This document shows positions 1-11,283 of a DNA stretch of 64,000 bases, in pieces (the first letter of the stretch is position 1; the number at the start of each line of letters is the position of its first letter). Source of the stretch: Stachybotrys elegans. Taxonomy: Eukaryota; Ascomycota; Sordariomycetes; Hypocreales; Stachybotryaceae. The stretch covers positions 434,001-498,000 of the forward strand of contig JAGPNK010000017.1 in NCBI GenBank assembly GCA_020746835.1, written 5' to 3'. The notes under the pieces are model-generated. The model ran no database searches. It was given only the letters and a program-made list of their open reading frames with translations, and was not told the DNA's origin. The translations under genes and the position numbers were made by a program.

Positions 1-1604
1 CGGAGGAATGGAGCTGACTCGCTACTGGTACCGTAGCGGGTCTTTCTTTTTCCTACCCTTCTGGTTTTTTTCTCTCGCTCTCGTGAATGGGTTCCTGGTG
101 GATGATCCGGTCTTTCGGCAAAGGGGCCGGTGGACCCGGGTCATGCCACCGGCCGCGATATAAAGTTCGCTTGTGTCTCACATTGTGACAAAGCAGGCTT
201 CGGTGGGTGGGATGAGACGGCCAGCTCCTTTCTCAGCCTCACGAACCATTGCTAACGGCGATTTAATCAACCGCCTGGTTGGGATTCTTGGGGAATATCT
301 AGATAGATCCGGTCTCGTTGGATGGTTTGGTCCTAGTGGGAAAGAATGGGCTTGGTTCCCCTGGAATACACCCAACATGATACAGCGCGCTATAGGCCTC
401 GCAATAATCCTCGTGCATCAACTGAACTGGACCATTCTCTGTCCTCATATCCCATCTCACCCGTCAGAAGGAACGCGGTCCAAGCGGCATATGTGGAATA
501 TCTGCTCATGCTGACTCCGTGAAGTCGAATCCTTCGTTCCGACCATGAGCCTCAGTTACACGCGTACGGACATTGACCCCGGGCGAAGGAAGCTTCGGTT
601 ATCTGCCCCCAACAAACCAGTTCGGCAACTCCCTTCCCTCTTCAGGGCTGAGGGACAGGGCTGCGCTGGAGACGGGAAAGGCACCCAAATTCGTGCCCGT
701 ACACGATGGCCGAGCTCTTGGTCTAGATCTATTGATTGAGTCCGCTCTTTCGGCCCTCCGTAGATCGCCAAGAGCTATGATTGCATGCCACAGCTCTGGA
801 AGCTTACAGAGAGTGATTGGCTGAGTCGACGATGATCGCCATCAATGTCGCAGAGTGGATGCTTCAAATCTTTACGGCCTCCAGTGGACAGTGGCCACCT
901 ACCCACTGGCCTGTCACCAAAAGGCTAGTAGGCCTGATGAGCGGGTAACGAGTCACCAACGTGGTAATAATTTGCTAATGAATGGGTCTCGGGGTTCATA
1001 CGGATACCCCTGGTCAGTTCATTCTCACCGTTCACACCTGTCGATAACGGTATGCGGTAGCAACTTGGCAGTACCCAGGCTGCGGAATCTCGGAACTAGT
1101 TGTAGATCGAACGCAGCCTGCCACGCAACCTCTTTCATAGTAAACCAAAGAACCTGCGCCTCTTGCAAGTGTATTCCTCTGCCGAACCAGCTCTTGGTTT
1201 AATATTGATATCGTCAAGAGGACGTCATCGGAGTCATTGATGTTTATGCCGTTGAAGATCGGAATCCGGAATTCCCACACTACAGTAAACATCTGAGCAT
1301 GTCACACAGAGCACAGGCATAAACCAGGACCACATGTGCACCGTACCCTCGTGGGCCTCGCAGAATACCCACTCAGACGGGCTCCGTGCACATGAGCCCA
1401 CAGCAAAGGCCACTTGATGTCATGAATTAAGCCCCAACCAAGCAGCTGGAAGAAAGGGTCCGATTTTGTAGTGTCATACGTCGTAGACAAGTTGCGGGTC
1501 AATACTGGCTCTATGGGCTAGCAAGACTCTCTCCAACAAGACTCTAGCATCCTTGGCTTGAAGTACTCCCATGATTTTCACCGGGATTCAACTCTTAGCT
1601 CCAT
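1..1604. other. No supported gene
   Basis: Only short overlapping frames occur here, several of them opened by GTG rather than ATG. None carries a recognisable domain or a plausible exon chain. It could hold the 3' flank of a gene lying to the left of the window. Confidence 0.5.
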
Positions 1605-2421
1605 CTAGCAATCGGAGATGGAAGGAAGGTAAACTGAGACCTCGAGTCCCTTGGAGTAAGGAACCGTCGTGGTCTTGAAGCCGTTTGCTGGGTCATGTAG
1701 ATAGTCCAACAGATCTTTATACAGAGGCCTCGCTCCGATAGTGTTGTCTGTGACTACCAAGGCTCCCGCTGAAAGTCTCGGGCGAATAATTTCTAGGGCC
1801 GGCAGCGCTAAGGGCGTCCATACTGTCAACTCGTTAGTCTCGTCTCTAGCTCAGGACGCCCAAGAGTCAGGACTCACTATCCAGAAGCAACATGTCGATT
1901 TGCCCCGGTAGCCCCTCCTCTACCGTCAATGTTTCTCTCAAATCACCCTCGCGGAGCTCGATCCAGTCTTCGACTTCGGGCCCGGCTTCTTTCCAGTGCT
2001 CCCTCGCCCGCACGGCCTTGCTCGGCTCCTTTTCCGTGGCGACGACTTTTCCAAAGACCGGTTCGCCCGTCAAAGCTTTCGCCCTCTGCACGTTCTGCCC
2101 AACAGCCAGGGCCAAGTAAATGGTCGACACGCCGAAGCTAGTCCCGGCCTCTACAATGTTTTTGGCGTTGAAAGCACGGGCAAGGAGATAGACAAGCTGG
2201 CACTTGTCTTGCTCCAGCGCCACGAACTTGGTTCGCATGTGGTCATCCGAAGCGGCGTTCCAGTTGACTCCCCATAGATAGTTGCGAAAGAGCCGCTTCA
2301 CGTAGAAGATCTTCTGCGACCATGATGTTTCCTGAGCTTCGGACTCGGCGTGCAATCGGGCAAGGAGTTTATGGATCGTTGGGCTGGCCTCGAGAGCCTG
2401 GGACGATGTAAACAAAGCCAT
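1605..2421 (-). CDS. Class I SAM-dependent O-methyltransferase (CCoAOMT-like)
   Basis: Two exons (2421-1878, 1822-1605) give 253 residues. The intron 1823-1877 has donor GTGAGT, branch CTAAC and acceptor TTGACAG, and restores the frame across the LLLDIW junction. The glycine-rich SAM site VEAGTSFGVSTIYLA lies at about residues 90-104. The DMLLLDIW strand is the usual metal/substrate edge of the CCoAOMT-like fold, and VVTDNT follows. Length fits soluble O-methyltransferases of family 3. The ATG at 2421 is the first one consistent with family length; the frame runs further upstream but without homology. The substrate is unknown; family members methylate phenolic or small-molecule hydroxyls. Neighbouring AKR, P450 and FAD oxidase on the same strand suggest, but do not prove, a role in tailoring a metabolite. 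Confidence 0.85.
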
Positions 2422-3030
2422 TCTCGCACGGCTCGACGGCACACGGATGCCTATAATAGTGGTGATATTTGTTTCTGCTCTTCTTTCTTCGGATCTTTCT
2501 TTCGAGCATCCGTGAGCCCATGTGAGGGGATCGGTTTCAAAAGAGGGGTGCAATATCCGGGACGACCCACGGTCCGTACCTTGCCTTGCCCATAAGATAG
2601 GATACATATATACTCAATAATACACCCCATACAAGGGCAGGCCATTGAGCAAACAGCGGACATTTGGTTCAAACATTACAAACAAGAGAGATTACCCAAG
2701 CTAAACTGCATGGTTTGCGGCCCATATCGGATATGCGCGTTGACTAGTTGGCGATGCAAACGATAGCGTCCTTGCCTGGCCCATGTAATGTTCTTGAAGA
2801 AGCCAGTCCGGAAATGGGAGACATAGACTCATACATAGACGAGGGATAAAGAAGAAATTATAGCATTAGGTGTACTTAGGAGTCTGCAAATAAGAAGCTA
2901 TGGTTCTCATCATCATGTTGTCTGCAGGGTCCGGCAACCCCTAATCTTGAATATCAGTTTGACTCACAAAAGAAATGAAGACATGTCACATCATCTTTCG
3001 GTAAGATGAATTCCCTTGCAGCCTACTAGC
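2422..3030. other. Intergenic, methyltransferase promoter and AKR 3' flank
   Basis: This 609-base gap holds the 5' side of the methyltransferase and the 3' side of the aldo-keto reductase. I see no further gene in it. Confidence 0.6.
2605..2612 (-). promoter_or_regulatory. TATA-like element upstream of the methyltransferase
   Basis: On the minus strand the sequence reads TATATAT about 185 bases before the ATG at 2421. Position and composition fit a TATA box; this is not proven. Confidence 0.35.
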
Positions 3031-4279
3031 CTACTGAGGCTTGATCGCCTTTGGAGGCAAAACAGGGTCCAGTGTTCCACCCATTTTCATCAGCCAGACG
3101 TTCTGGCTGTCCTCGGGGATAACAGGACCGTAAAGCATGGTCATCGGGAAGCCGGGGTCGAACGAATTCGCACCTTCAATCTCCTTGATATCCTCACCAG
3201 ACAGGTTGATGGACAGCGCTTCGATGTTTCCCTTGAGATGATCAACAGTGCGGCAGCCGACGATTGGGAAGACGTAGGGCGTCTTGGCCATGACGTAGGC
3301 CATGGCCACGCTGGTGACGCGTGTGCTGTGTCGCTTCGCAACCGCCTCGAGCGCGCGACTGATCCGGATATCCGTCTCGCTCGGCTGAACGTTGCGGCCA
3401 CCCTTTGACTGAGCCTGGCGCTGCTCCTCAGTCTTGAAGGCGCCGCTGCCCATAGTACCCCACGGCGCAATGCCCATGCCTTCTGATTGACACATGGGGA
3501 TGACCTCGCGTTCCAGATCCCTCGTAGCAGCGTTCCAAAGGCCCTGGTAGACGCTGAACTGCCGAAGGCCGTGGTTGCGGGCATACTCGTTGGCCTTGGA
3601 TACGACCCACGCTGGTGAGTCGGAGATGCCGAGATACAAGACCTTTCCAGCCACCACAAGGCTGTTCAGGGACTGCATCAGCTCCGGGATCGAGGTTGAG
3701 AAGTCCCACCAATGCACATATAGCTGCCCGCCTGTTAGTATGAGTAAGTGTAGGCTGCTTCAGGGGACACATACGAGGTCGAGGTAGTCAGTCTGCAGCC
3801 TCTTTAGACTGTCAGCGACGGAGACGTGAAGACTCTTGGAGCCGTTTCCCTGGTGGTTGATAATGACTCGTCGCTCTTTATCGGGCTCTCCCGCAAGATA
3901 GTTGGTGGAATATTTAGTTGCGAGGACAATCTCATTGCGATTTCCGCGCTTCTTCATCCATTCGCCGATCCACTTTTCCGACTGCTGGAACTGATAGTTG
4001 TTTGAGGTATCGATGAAGTTGCCCCCCTGGTTATAGAACTCGTCGAGAATAGCCTCTGTGGTCTCTTGATCACAACTTCCCACTGGTTACGGTGCGTTAG
4101 CAGACTACGTTCATTTAGGATCAGGACGACATACTGTGATCCGCCCAGTTGTCTCCAAAACTCATGCCACCCAGGCAAATTGGAGACACTCTGACGGAAG
4201 CTGTTGGCGAGAGAAGACGATACCGGGCCAGGATTGACCTGGGTGGGGGGTACATGGGAAGAACAGTGCTGAAGGGCAT
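3031..4279 (-). CDS. Aldo-keto reductase (norsolorinic-acid-reductase / aryl-alcohol dehydrogenase type)
   Basis: Three exons (4279-4135, 4082-3775, 3723-3031) encode 381 residues. Introns are 52 and 51 nt with GTATGT donors. The AKR tetrad is visible: Asp73 (NFIDTSNNY), Tyr78, Lys105 (VLATKYS) and His155 (LLYVHWWD). The C-terminal part has the NADPH-phosphate region [18 protein letters not shown]. Length and the long loop before the tetrad Lys match the fungal AKR group that includes NorA-like reductases and aryl-alcohol dehydrogenases. Enzymes of this type reduce aldehydes or ketones with NADPH in the cytosol. The start at 4279 is an ATG; upstream in-frame codons lack homology. The neighbours are an O-methyltransferase and a P450, both also on the minus strand. 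Confidence 0.88.
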
Positions 4280-4403
4280 TTTGATGGCTGTTGTGGGAGT
4301 TGATGTAATGGGTTGTTTAACTGGATATGACGAGGTTTGAGATGCTTGGGAAGGGATGCTTCTTGTTCTTGAAAGAAAATGTGTTGTCGGTACTCTCCCC
4401 ATC

Positions 4404-4411
4404 CTTTTATA
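4404..4411 (-). promoter_or_regulatory. TATA box of the aldo-keto reductase gene
   Basis: On the minus strand the sequence reads TATAAAAG about 125 bases before the ATG at 4279, a near-consensus TATA box in the expected range. Confidence 0.5.
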
Positions 4412-4520
4412 CTCCTTCTCCTACGTCCGGATGACAAGTAGACCGTAATAAGAGCCTCACTTGGAGTTAAGACGTCTTCTCCGAAGATGCTGCATATGGC
4501 TATCCCCTATCGCCGATGAC

Positions 4521-4572
4521 GGCGTTAGGTCGCAATTCTATGCAAACTCATCGGCGTTAGGTCGCAATTCTA
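4521..4572. repeat. Perfect 20-bp direct repeat, two copies
   Basis: GGCGTTAGGTCGCAATTCTA occurs at 4521-4540 and again at 4553-4572. A shared TGCAAAC follows each copy, with a 3-4 base insertion before it in the second. This is a recent local duplication some 240-290 bases upstream of the AKR ATG. Confidence 0.9.
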
Positions 4573-4929
4573 CGTATGCAAACCCCACCCCGGAGAAAGC
4601 AAAGGTCGGATCATCCATGCATGTGCCTGGCCAGGAAAAATGCATAGTACTTGGGGCTTTGTTCATACAGTTTGCCCTCCTACGTCACTTGCTTCAGACT
4701 CCATAATTTGCCCGTGGTTCCCATAGGCTGCGGTGGTGTAAATGAAGCGATTACTTCTATTGAAGTGGTGGTCAAATGAGAAGGCTGTCTTTCGTTTTAC
4801 ATGCAATTATAAACCCATAATCCAATCCTGGTGCTCGACTTTTCTGTCCAGCTCCAAGAGTTTAAACCTCGCTCCCGTTACTCCTCTGATTCAAGCAAAT
4901 GACAAGATAAGAAACTGGTGGTAGTCCGT

Positions 4930-6820
4930 TTAGGCAACGGTGGCGCCCTCGCGCTTGCTCAAGATCATGTTCATGTCGAACTGGGGAACGAACCAGCGGT
5001 TCTTGACAGTCCAGGGCTTCTTGGGGTCGACAAACTTGAACTGCAGGGGGTTAGCACTGAGGTCGGGTCGGATATATGAGGCGAGGTAGACTTACATCGT
5101 ACTCCATGAGCATGGTAGGGACCAGCTTGTAGATCTCCAACAGAGAAATGTGCTTGCCCAGGCAGGTACGGTGGCCAGCACCAAACTGTTACATGTCAGT
5201 GGCTGGAAGCTGTCGCAGTTTAGAGGGTTCACTTACGGTCAGCAGGCAGGACTCCATGAGCTTGCGCTTGTCAGCATCGGCCTCCATCCATCGCTCAGGT
5301 CGCCAGGTGTCGGCGTCCTCGCCGAAGACATCCTTGTTGCGGTGGACGACCCAAGCATTCATGCCGACGACAGTACCCTCGGGGATGAACTTTCCTTCAA
5401 TCTCAATGCCGCCCTCGGGGGCGATGCGCTCAAGGTGCAGGCCGAACGGGGGGTGGATACGGCCGGACTCGTGAACGCAGGCCTCGAGGAAGGGCAGCTT
5501 CTTGGCCTCCTTCCAGCTGACGATGCGGGACAGCTCACCGTTCTCACGAGCATCCTCGAGTTCCTTGCGGAGGCGGGCCATGGTCTCGGGCTTCTCAACG
5601 AGGTTCTTGAACATGGTGCGCAGGAAGATGGCAGTGGTGTCGCTACCAGCCAGGACGTTGGAGATGGTCCAGGCCTTGATGGTCCTGCGAAAGACATTAG
5701 GTCTGGGATTGATTAGAGAGAGGGCGATGGAACGTACCAGGAGGGGAGAGAAGGGTCGCGCTCGAAAGCCTCGAGGAATCGGGCCAGGAAGTCACGGTCG
5801 CTGACGGGCTTACCGGCGGCACGATCGGCGAGACGCTCCTCACGGCGGGCCTGGGCGAAGTTGGTGAGAGGGTTGGGGACCATGGACAGAATGACACCAA
5901 AGGCGGGGTTCTTGGCGAGAACGTAGTCGAGCCAGGGCATTTGTCCGACCTAGAGAGTCAGAGTGCATTCATCCAGGGCGCGAGAGGGTGGACATACAAC
6001 AGAGGTGTAGTTGAACCAGAGCCAGATGGATCCCATGAGAGCATCGACGTCAACGCCGCGCTCGAGGAAACCAAGACGCTTGGAGAAGGTGATCTCGCCG
6101 ATGACATCGAACTGTAAAAACATTAGCCATGGGGGTGTTTTGCAAATGCGAACGGAGGCTACGTACAGCAAAGTACTGAACCCACTGGCCAAAGTCGAAG
6201 GCCTTGCCGGCGTTGATGAAGCGGGTGTTGATCTGCTGCAGGAAGACTTCAATGGTGTTGTCGACGAGGGATTCGAAAGAGGTCAGGTTGGACATGGAGT
6301 AGACACCGCCGATCGGGCGCTTCATCTTGCGGTGGAGGGCCTCGTCCTGAGTAGGGAACAGGCTGGGCATGATTTCACCATCGACGCGGGGCAGGATAAC
6401 GTGGTAGTAGTCGGACTGAAGCAGCGGGTGTTAGCCATGGCGAGAGGGCAGGGAGCAGGATATTACCTTGATGAGAGGGTTGTGCATCTTGTAGATCTTG
6501 GGGATTTCGCGGGGGTCGGCGAGGGAGACCATGTTGGGGCCGAAGCGGACGACGTTGCCAAACTTCTCGTGCATCTTGATGTGGATGTTGTGAGCGTCAA
6601 AGGACCAGACCCAGCCGGCGCGCTGCAGGTTGGTAAACTTGGCGACGAGGGGGCCGGGGATGTTGGAGAGGCGCATGTAAGTCACGACAGCGCGGGTGAC
6701 GAGGGCGGCGGCGGCGACACCGGCAACAGCCTTGACGATGGTAGGGTTAGCGACGATGGCATCCTGGACTTGGCCGAGGACGTCGCTGGCCATCTCGGTG
6801 GCTCTAGCGATGATGGTCAT
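4930..6820 (-). CDS. Cytochrome P450 monooxygenase (pisatin-demethylase-like)
   Basis: Seven exons (6820-6467, 6415-6167, 6111-5998, 5949-5738, 5684-5237, 5185-5096, 5040-4930) join in frame to 525 residues. All six introns are 48-55 nt with GT-AG ends. An N-terminal membrane anchor lies at about residues 27-48, followed by the proline-rich IPGPLVAKF. The I-helix oxygen motif AGSDTT is at 322-327, ExxR at Glu382-Arg385, WRPERW later, and the heme loop FGAGHRTCLG with ligand Cys467. The overall pattern recalls fungal pisatin-demethylase-like P450s. The enzyme would be anchored in the ER and need a P450 reductase. The substrate is unknown. It sits between the AKR and a FAD oxidase on the same strand. 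Confidence 0.93.
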
Positions 6821-9574
6821 GGTGGGCGAATGTCGTGATGCTCGTAAGTGTGGTGGTGGTGGTGGTGGTGGTGGTGATGATGTGTTAGTGGAGGCTGGTG
6901 GTGTTGCTGCACAGCACTCTGCCTGGCTGTGACAAACAAGGGAAGGGAATTAAGAAGAAGGAGAAAGTAGAAACAAGAGGATGTGCCGGCTTGTTATGTA
7001 CAAAGGAGAGGAGTGAATACTGTATGTCTCGGAATGACACAAGAAAGACAGACATCCCCCAGACGGGCGAGCGAGGCGACTGATAAACAATGTTGGATGC
7101 AGGGGACCCCTTCGGCGAATCGAGGTACATTTCCACTGGCAGTCGGAACAAAAAAAAAGCCATAGGACAAGACAGAGTGGTATGGCGTGGCTTCTGGTGT
7201 GAGGGACCAAGATGCCAATTGCTTACTCTCCGCCCTTCCCATTCCCATGGGGGTCTCTGTCCTGTGGCCGCAGGGGCCAAGACACTCCATCCACATGCAA
7301 TGTAATAATAGCAATACAGCCAGCCGTTGATGGCTTGTTCGCGCTGCCCATCTCACGAAACGTACGACCTACCTACGACTAGCTTGTCCTCCGGTGCGTT
7401 CTACGGCTATTGTGCGTATGGCTATGCTATGTATGTATGCAGGTACATGGGGGAGGTTACTTGTAGTGGTTCAATGGCGCTTCGGTACAATTCAATGCTC
7501 GGCTAGCGTGTCTTAATTGCCCAGATGTAGGCAGTACTTGGCGTGCTCTCGTCTTAACTCGTCTCAACTCGCCTGCGGCCGAGTATAGTCGACTTGGGCT
7601 GATGAGGTGATTGATTGCCAGCACTTTGGTACCTAACCAGCCAGCCCTGGCAAGTTTCAGACAATGGGAATGGAACAGGCCGTACAAACCTCCCAGGCTC
7701 ACAGACTCACAGACTCACAGGGCTGCACGTCTATTGTCTCTTGCACTGTGTCGCCTACTCCCATTCCAGCACAAGGCTTACAATCCATCGCCGACAAGGG
7801 ACGCTCGATAACCTGGAGAACAAGCCATCATGATGCCATTTCTCGAAATACCGCTTGGTCCAAAATGATGTGGGAGCCGTTGGTTGCTAAAATTAGGGGC
7901 GGAGAGTTGATCCAAGCCATGGGAACCTCCGGGACAGACACTAACTGCTCACTCCCGTCTGGGCCTTCAGTGGCCAGTTACAGCGGCATTCCAGCTGCTG
8001 CCTTTCCCCATGTGGGGAGGATTCCCCTTTAGAGGAACATCGGCGGGTTTCTTGCCAGCATATCCTGCCAGTGCCCTGGAAATATGTAACACAGAAGGAA
8101 GAAAAGAACCGATTGGAATGCTCCACGGAGCTAGGACCGCCCGGCTCAAGACCCTGATCAAGCCTTTTCTTTGCTTCCTACCAGTATATTTTTTTATCCT
8201 CCGACTGCCGGTAAATATTGAACCCGCCATCCTTACCAAGGCCGCAACACAGTTGAGTACCCGCGTGGAAGGTTGAGAGGCCACGCGGTGCATCGAAGGC
8301 CATCATTCGACAATCTGCTGAGCATTTGCGCTGCGCAGGCGGATGAGTCCATGGTGCTCCTTTTGTATGCGCGCCTGGTGTCCGAAGGATGATGGTGTTT
8401 GGCCGTGGGAGCGCTGAGGTCATCCCGCTCCATCTCGCTGCGCCCCATCTTGGCGATCTGAATATGCGCCGGCTCATTGCATCCCATCCATTCAAATAGC
8501 AGAAAGTCACATGCGAATTTGTCGCGTAGGGGGGAAACGTTTTCAGGGCGCGCCGTCTCAATGCGTCGATGGAATGAATGCTGCTGCGACTAGGCCGACT
8601 TCGTGGATACACGGTGAGCGAGCGCAGATGAATGCTACTTTGCTCCTGGCCCGAGCCCAGCGTACCGGCCTTCTTTTGCTTAGAGATGTTCCCTGAGGAG
8701 TGGCGCTGGCTGAGCTGACTTGAGGTCTCATTGTATGGCCGAGATTAGGACTAGACCTGGCCGGAGCTCTGGAAGAGAACACAAACAATGGTCCCCAGAG
8801 CCGAGCGTTGGAACATGACACGGAGGCCGGGGTTGGGTGGTGTCTCTCGATGTGAGTGTGTATTGTTTAATATGGGCATCGGGCCGTGAGCCTCCTGCCG
8901 TAGCCGAAACAGACGTTTGCAGTCAAGCCGGTCAGTATTAGAAAAGAAGAGACGCTACTTTGCTTTCAATGTGGCAGGCAGTGAGTGGGTTGAGCAAAGT
9001 ATTATCTCTAAGTGGTGAACGTGACAGGTAGATTAATCCATGTCTTATGAACCACAACGAGTCTGGAATGCTTTGTTCTAGAACAATCCTCCCGGCCATC
9101 TCTCCGTGGTAAGACGCATAATTAACACACATGACGGTATCCATTGGAACGCCTTGCCTCATGTGAGATGCAGGCAGACAAGGCGTCCGAGTTATAGGGT
9201 AGGCTTGGCCATATTGAAGACATTCATATCTTGGCGACATCAAAGTCTCAGATTTATGCAGAACATGTATGAGGAAGATTGGCATGGCAAGACAAAGGAA
9301 ATATATTCATCTAAGAGCCGACTTGGACATGCCGACGTCTATGGCACGCGGAAACCAGGGGACGTTGTTCCCCCGTAGTCTAGATACATTAAATGACGCT
9401 ACATGAGTGCTTGTACAAAGAAACATGAAGTAAGTGACAAGACACCAGCTTCAGCCGGAAATGCGAGGGCACTCCAGCCAGCATTGGCCACATAAAGGCC
9501 CAAATTCGGGCATTCAGAAAAACGTTTGTGCCAGGATGAACGCGTAGTAGATGAGCGCCCTGTGAGGAGAAGGC
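6821..9574. other. Gene-poor gap between P450 and FAD oxidase
   Basis: About 2.75 kb contains no exon chain I can support on either strand. A short tandem repeat (CTCACAGA units) is at 7698-7720. The left end holds the P450 promoter. Confidence 0.5.
6848..6880. repeat. GTG-repeat tract upstream of the P450
   Basis: A run of GTG triplets lies 28-60 bases before the P450 ATG, in its presumed 5' leader. Confidence 0.85.
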
Positions 9575-11283
9575 TTAGGGATAGGACGTGGGTATAGGGT
9601 TGTTGAAGCGGAAGACGTTGTCGGGATCGTACTTGGCCTTGAGGGCAGCCAGCCGAGGCAGGTTGCGCGCGCCGTAGATCTGCTCCAGCTTCTCGTCGCC
9701 CTGCGAGTAGTTGACGTAGACGCTGAGCCCGCCGTACTCCTCGTAGTCGGACGCCACGGCCAGCTGCGAGCGCACGCCGCGCAGGTAGGCCATGGCCACG
9801 GGCGCCGAGGGGCCCCCAAACGTGGGCTGGAGCATGATGTACGTCTTGGCGTCTCGCCACGGGTACGCCGAGTGGTCGTCCGGGTACGCCATGGTCGCCT
9901 GGTTGGGGAAGCTCTCGATGCTGACGGTGGTGAGGACCGCGTCCGGGAACATCTTCCAGTACACGACCATGCGGTCCATGAGCTCCTGCAGCACGTCCGA
10001 GTAGACGTTCCTCAGGTTGATGCCCATGATGGTGATGGGCCGGAGGGGCGTGCAGATGAGCGGGTCGAGGCCGAACACTGCCGTCGCCGTGAGGTCTCTC
10101 CATGGCACCTGGACAATCCTGGTGGTGACCGCTGGGATCTCCAGGAGCTTGGCCAAGACCTCGCGAGCCTCCTCTTCGGGACCGGCATAGACCCAGTTGG
10201 CCATGAATTGGGCCTGCAAAATACGTTAGCACTATCATATTCCTCTCCCTCTCTGCCCAAAACTCACCGTCTGATGCGTGACATTCCAGAACAAGACGGT
10301 GCTGGCAGATATCTCGGCAGGCAGATCCTGACCCGGCCCCATGTAGCTGGCGAGGAGGTCAAAGTACGTCTTGTTGTGCTCGCCCTCAAAGACAAAGTCC
10401 AGCACCGTGAACTGGCCGCCGCGGTACATGGGATGCACCTCGTACGTCGCCGAGACGACGACGCCGAGGTTGGCCCCCGCGCCTCGGATGCCCCAGAACA
10501 GCTCGCTGTTGACCTCATGCGACGCCTCGACCATTTCGCCCTCGGCCGTGATCATGCGCACCGAGAGGAGCGCGTCGGCGACGAGGCCGTAGATACCTTG
10601 GAGGCGGCCGACGCCAGAGCCGACCGTGACTCCAATCAGGCCAGGGCAGCCGCACACTCCGGTTTCTGCGAGCCCAGCCATTGTCAGCGCGCGGTTCCTG
10701 CAGATGACGTGTGCTCTTGCTGCGACTTACGGATCTGAAGGCCAGCGTCGGAGAGAGGCCCGAAGAGGTCGCGTAGGACGACGCCAGCACCCGCCGTCAG
10801 CTGTCGCGCTTCTCGATCCACGATGATGGTGTTGAGGGCGCTGAGATCGAGAGCCACACCCTCGTTCAGGTCATCCAGATGTTTGTTGTAACCGTGACGG
10901 CCGCCTGTCGCTAGGAAATCGAAGCCGTGCTGCCTCGACAGGCGGATCTAGAAAAGAGCCCGTCATTAAACAACCAATCCCCAGAACACCCAGCATCGAC
11001 GGGGATAGATACGCACTATCGTTGCTACATCCTCCTCGGTAGCAGGAGTCACTGCAGCCGTGTAAGTAGGCGCCTGGTAGATGCTCCAACGCTCCGTGGC
11101 CTTGAAGTATTCGTCCGGGTTGCTGTCGGGGAAGCTGATGATGGTCCCGGGGTCGAGGTTGAGGTACGGGTCCGTCAACACGGCCCGGAGATCAGCTCGG
11201 CGATGCTGCATAGTCACGCCTGCGTCGACCAAGATGGGCGCCAGCCATAGCATGGCCTGCACCAAGAGGCTTTGGGAGCGCAT
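9575..11283 (-). CDS. FAD-linked oxidoreductase (BBE / FAD_binding_4 family)
   Basis: Four exons (11283-11017, 10947-10731, 10665-10268, 10213-9575) give 506 residues. The N-terminus is hydrophobic and may be a signal peptide. The FAD-binding half contains ATGGRH with His107, the usual covalent flavin histidine. It also has GVCGCPGLIGVTVGSGVG, whose Cys166/Cys168 lies where bicovalent family members carry the second flavin link. FWGIRGAGANLGVVVSATY follows as the conserved PP-loop segment. The C-terminus DPDNVFRFNNPI is the berberine-bridge-enzyme tail. Family members oxidise alcohols or amines or close rings using O2, and are common tailoring enzymes in fungal metabolite clusters. The ATG at 11283 is the first in frame. 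The substrate is not predictable here. Confidence 0.9.

Larger units (their letters stand above)
4280..4929. other. Intergenic between AKR and P450
   Basis: This 650-base gap contains the AKR promoter, a short direct repeat at 4521-4572 and the P450 3' flank. I see no gene. Confidence 0.6.

Noticed and set aside
6011..6838. 275-codon plus-strand frame over the P450
   Set aside because: Repetitive Gly/Asp/Val composition, crosses P450 exons and introns; a codon-bias shadow.
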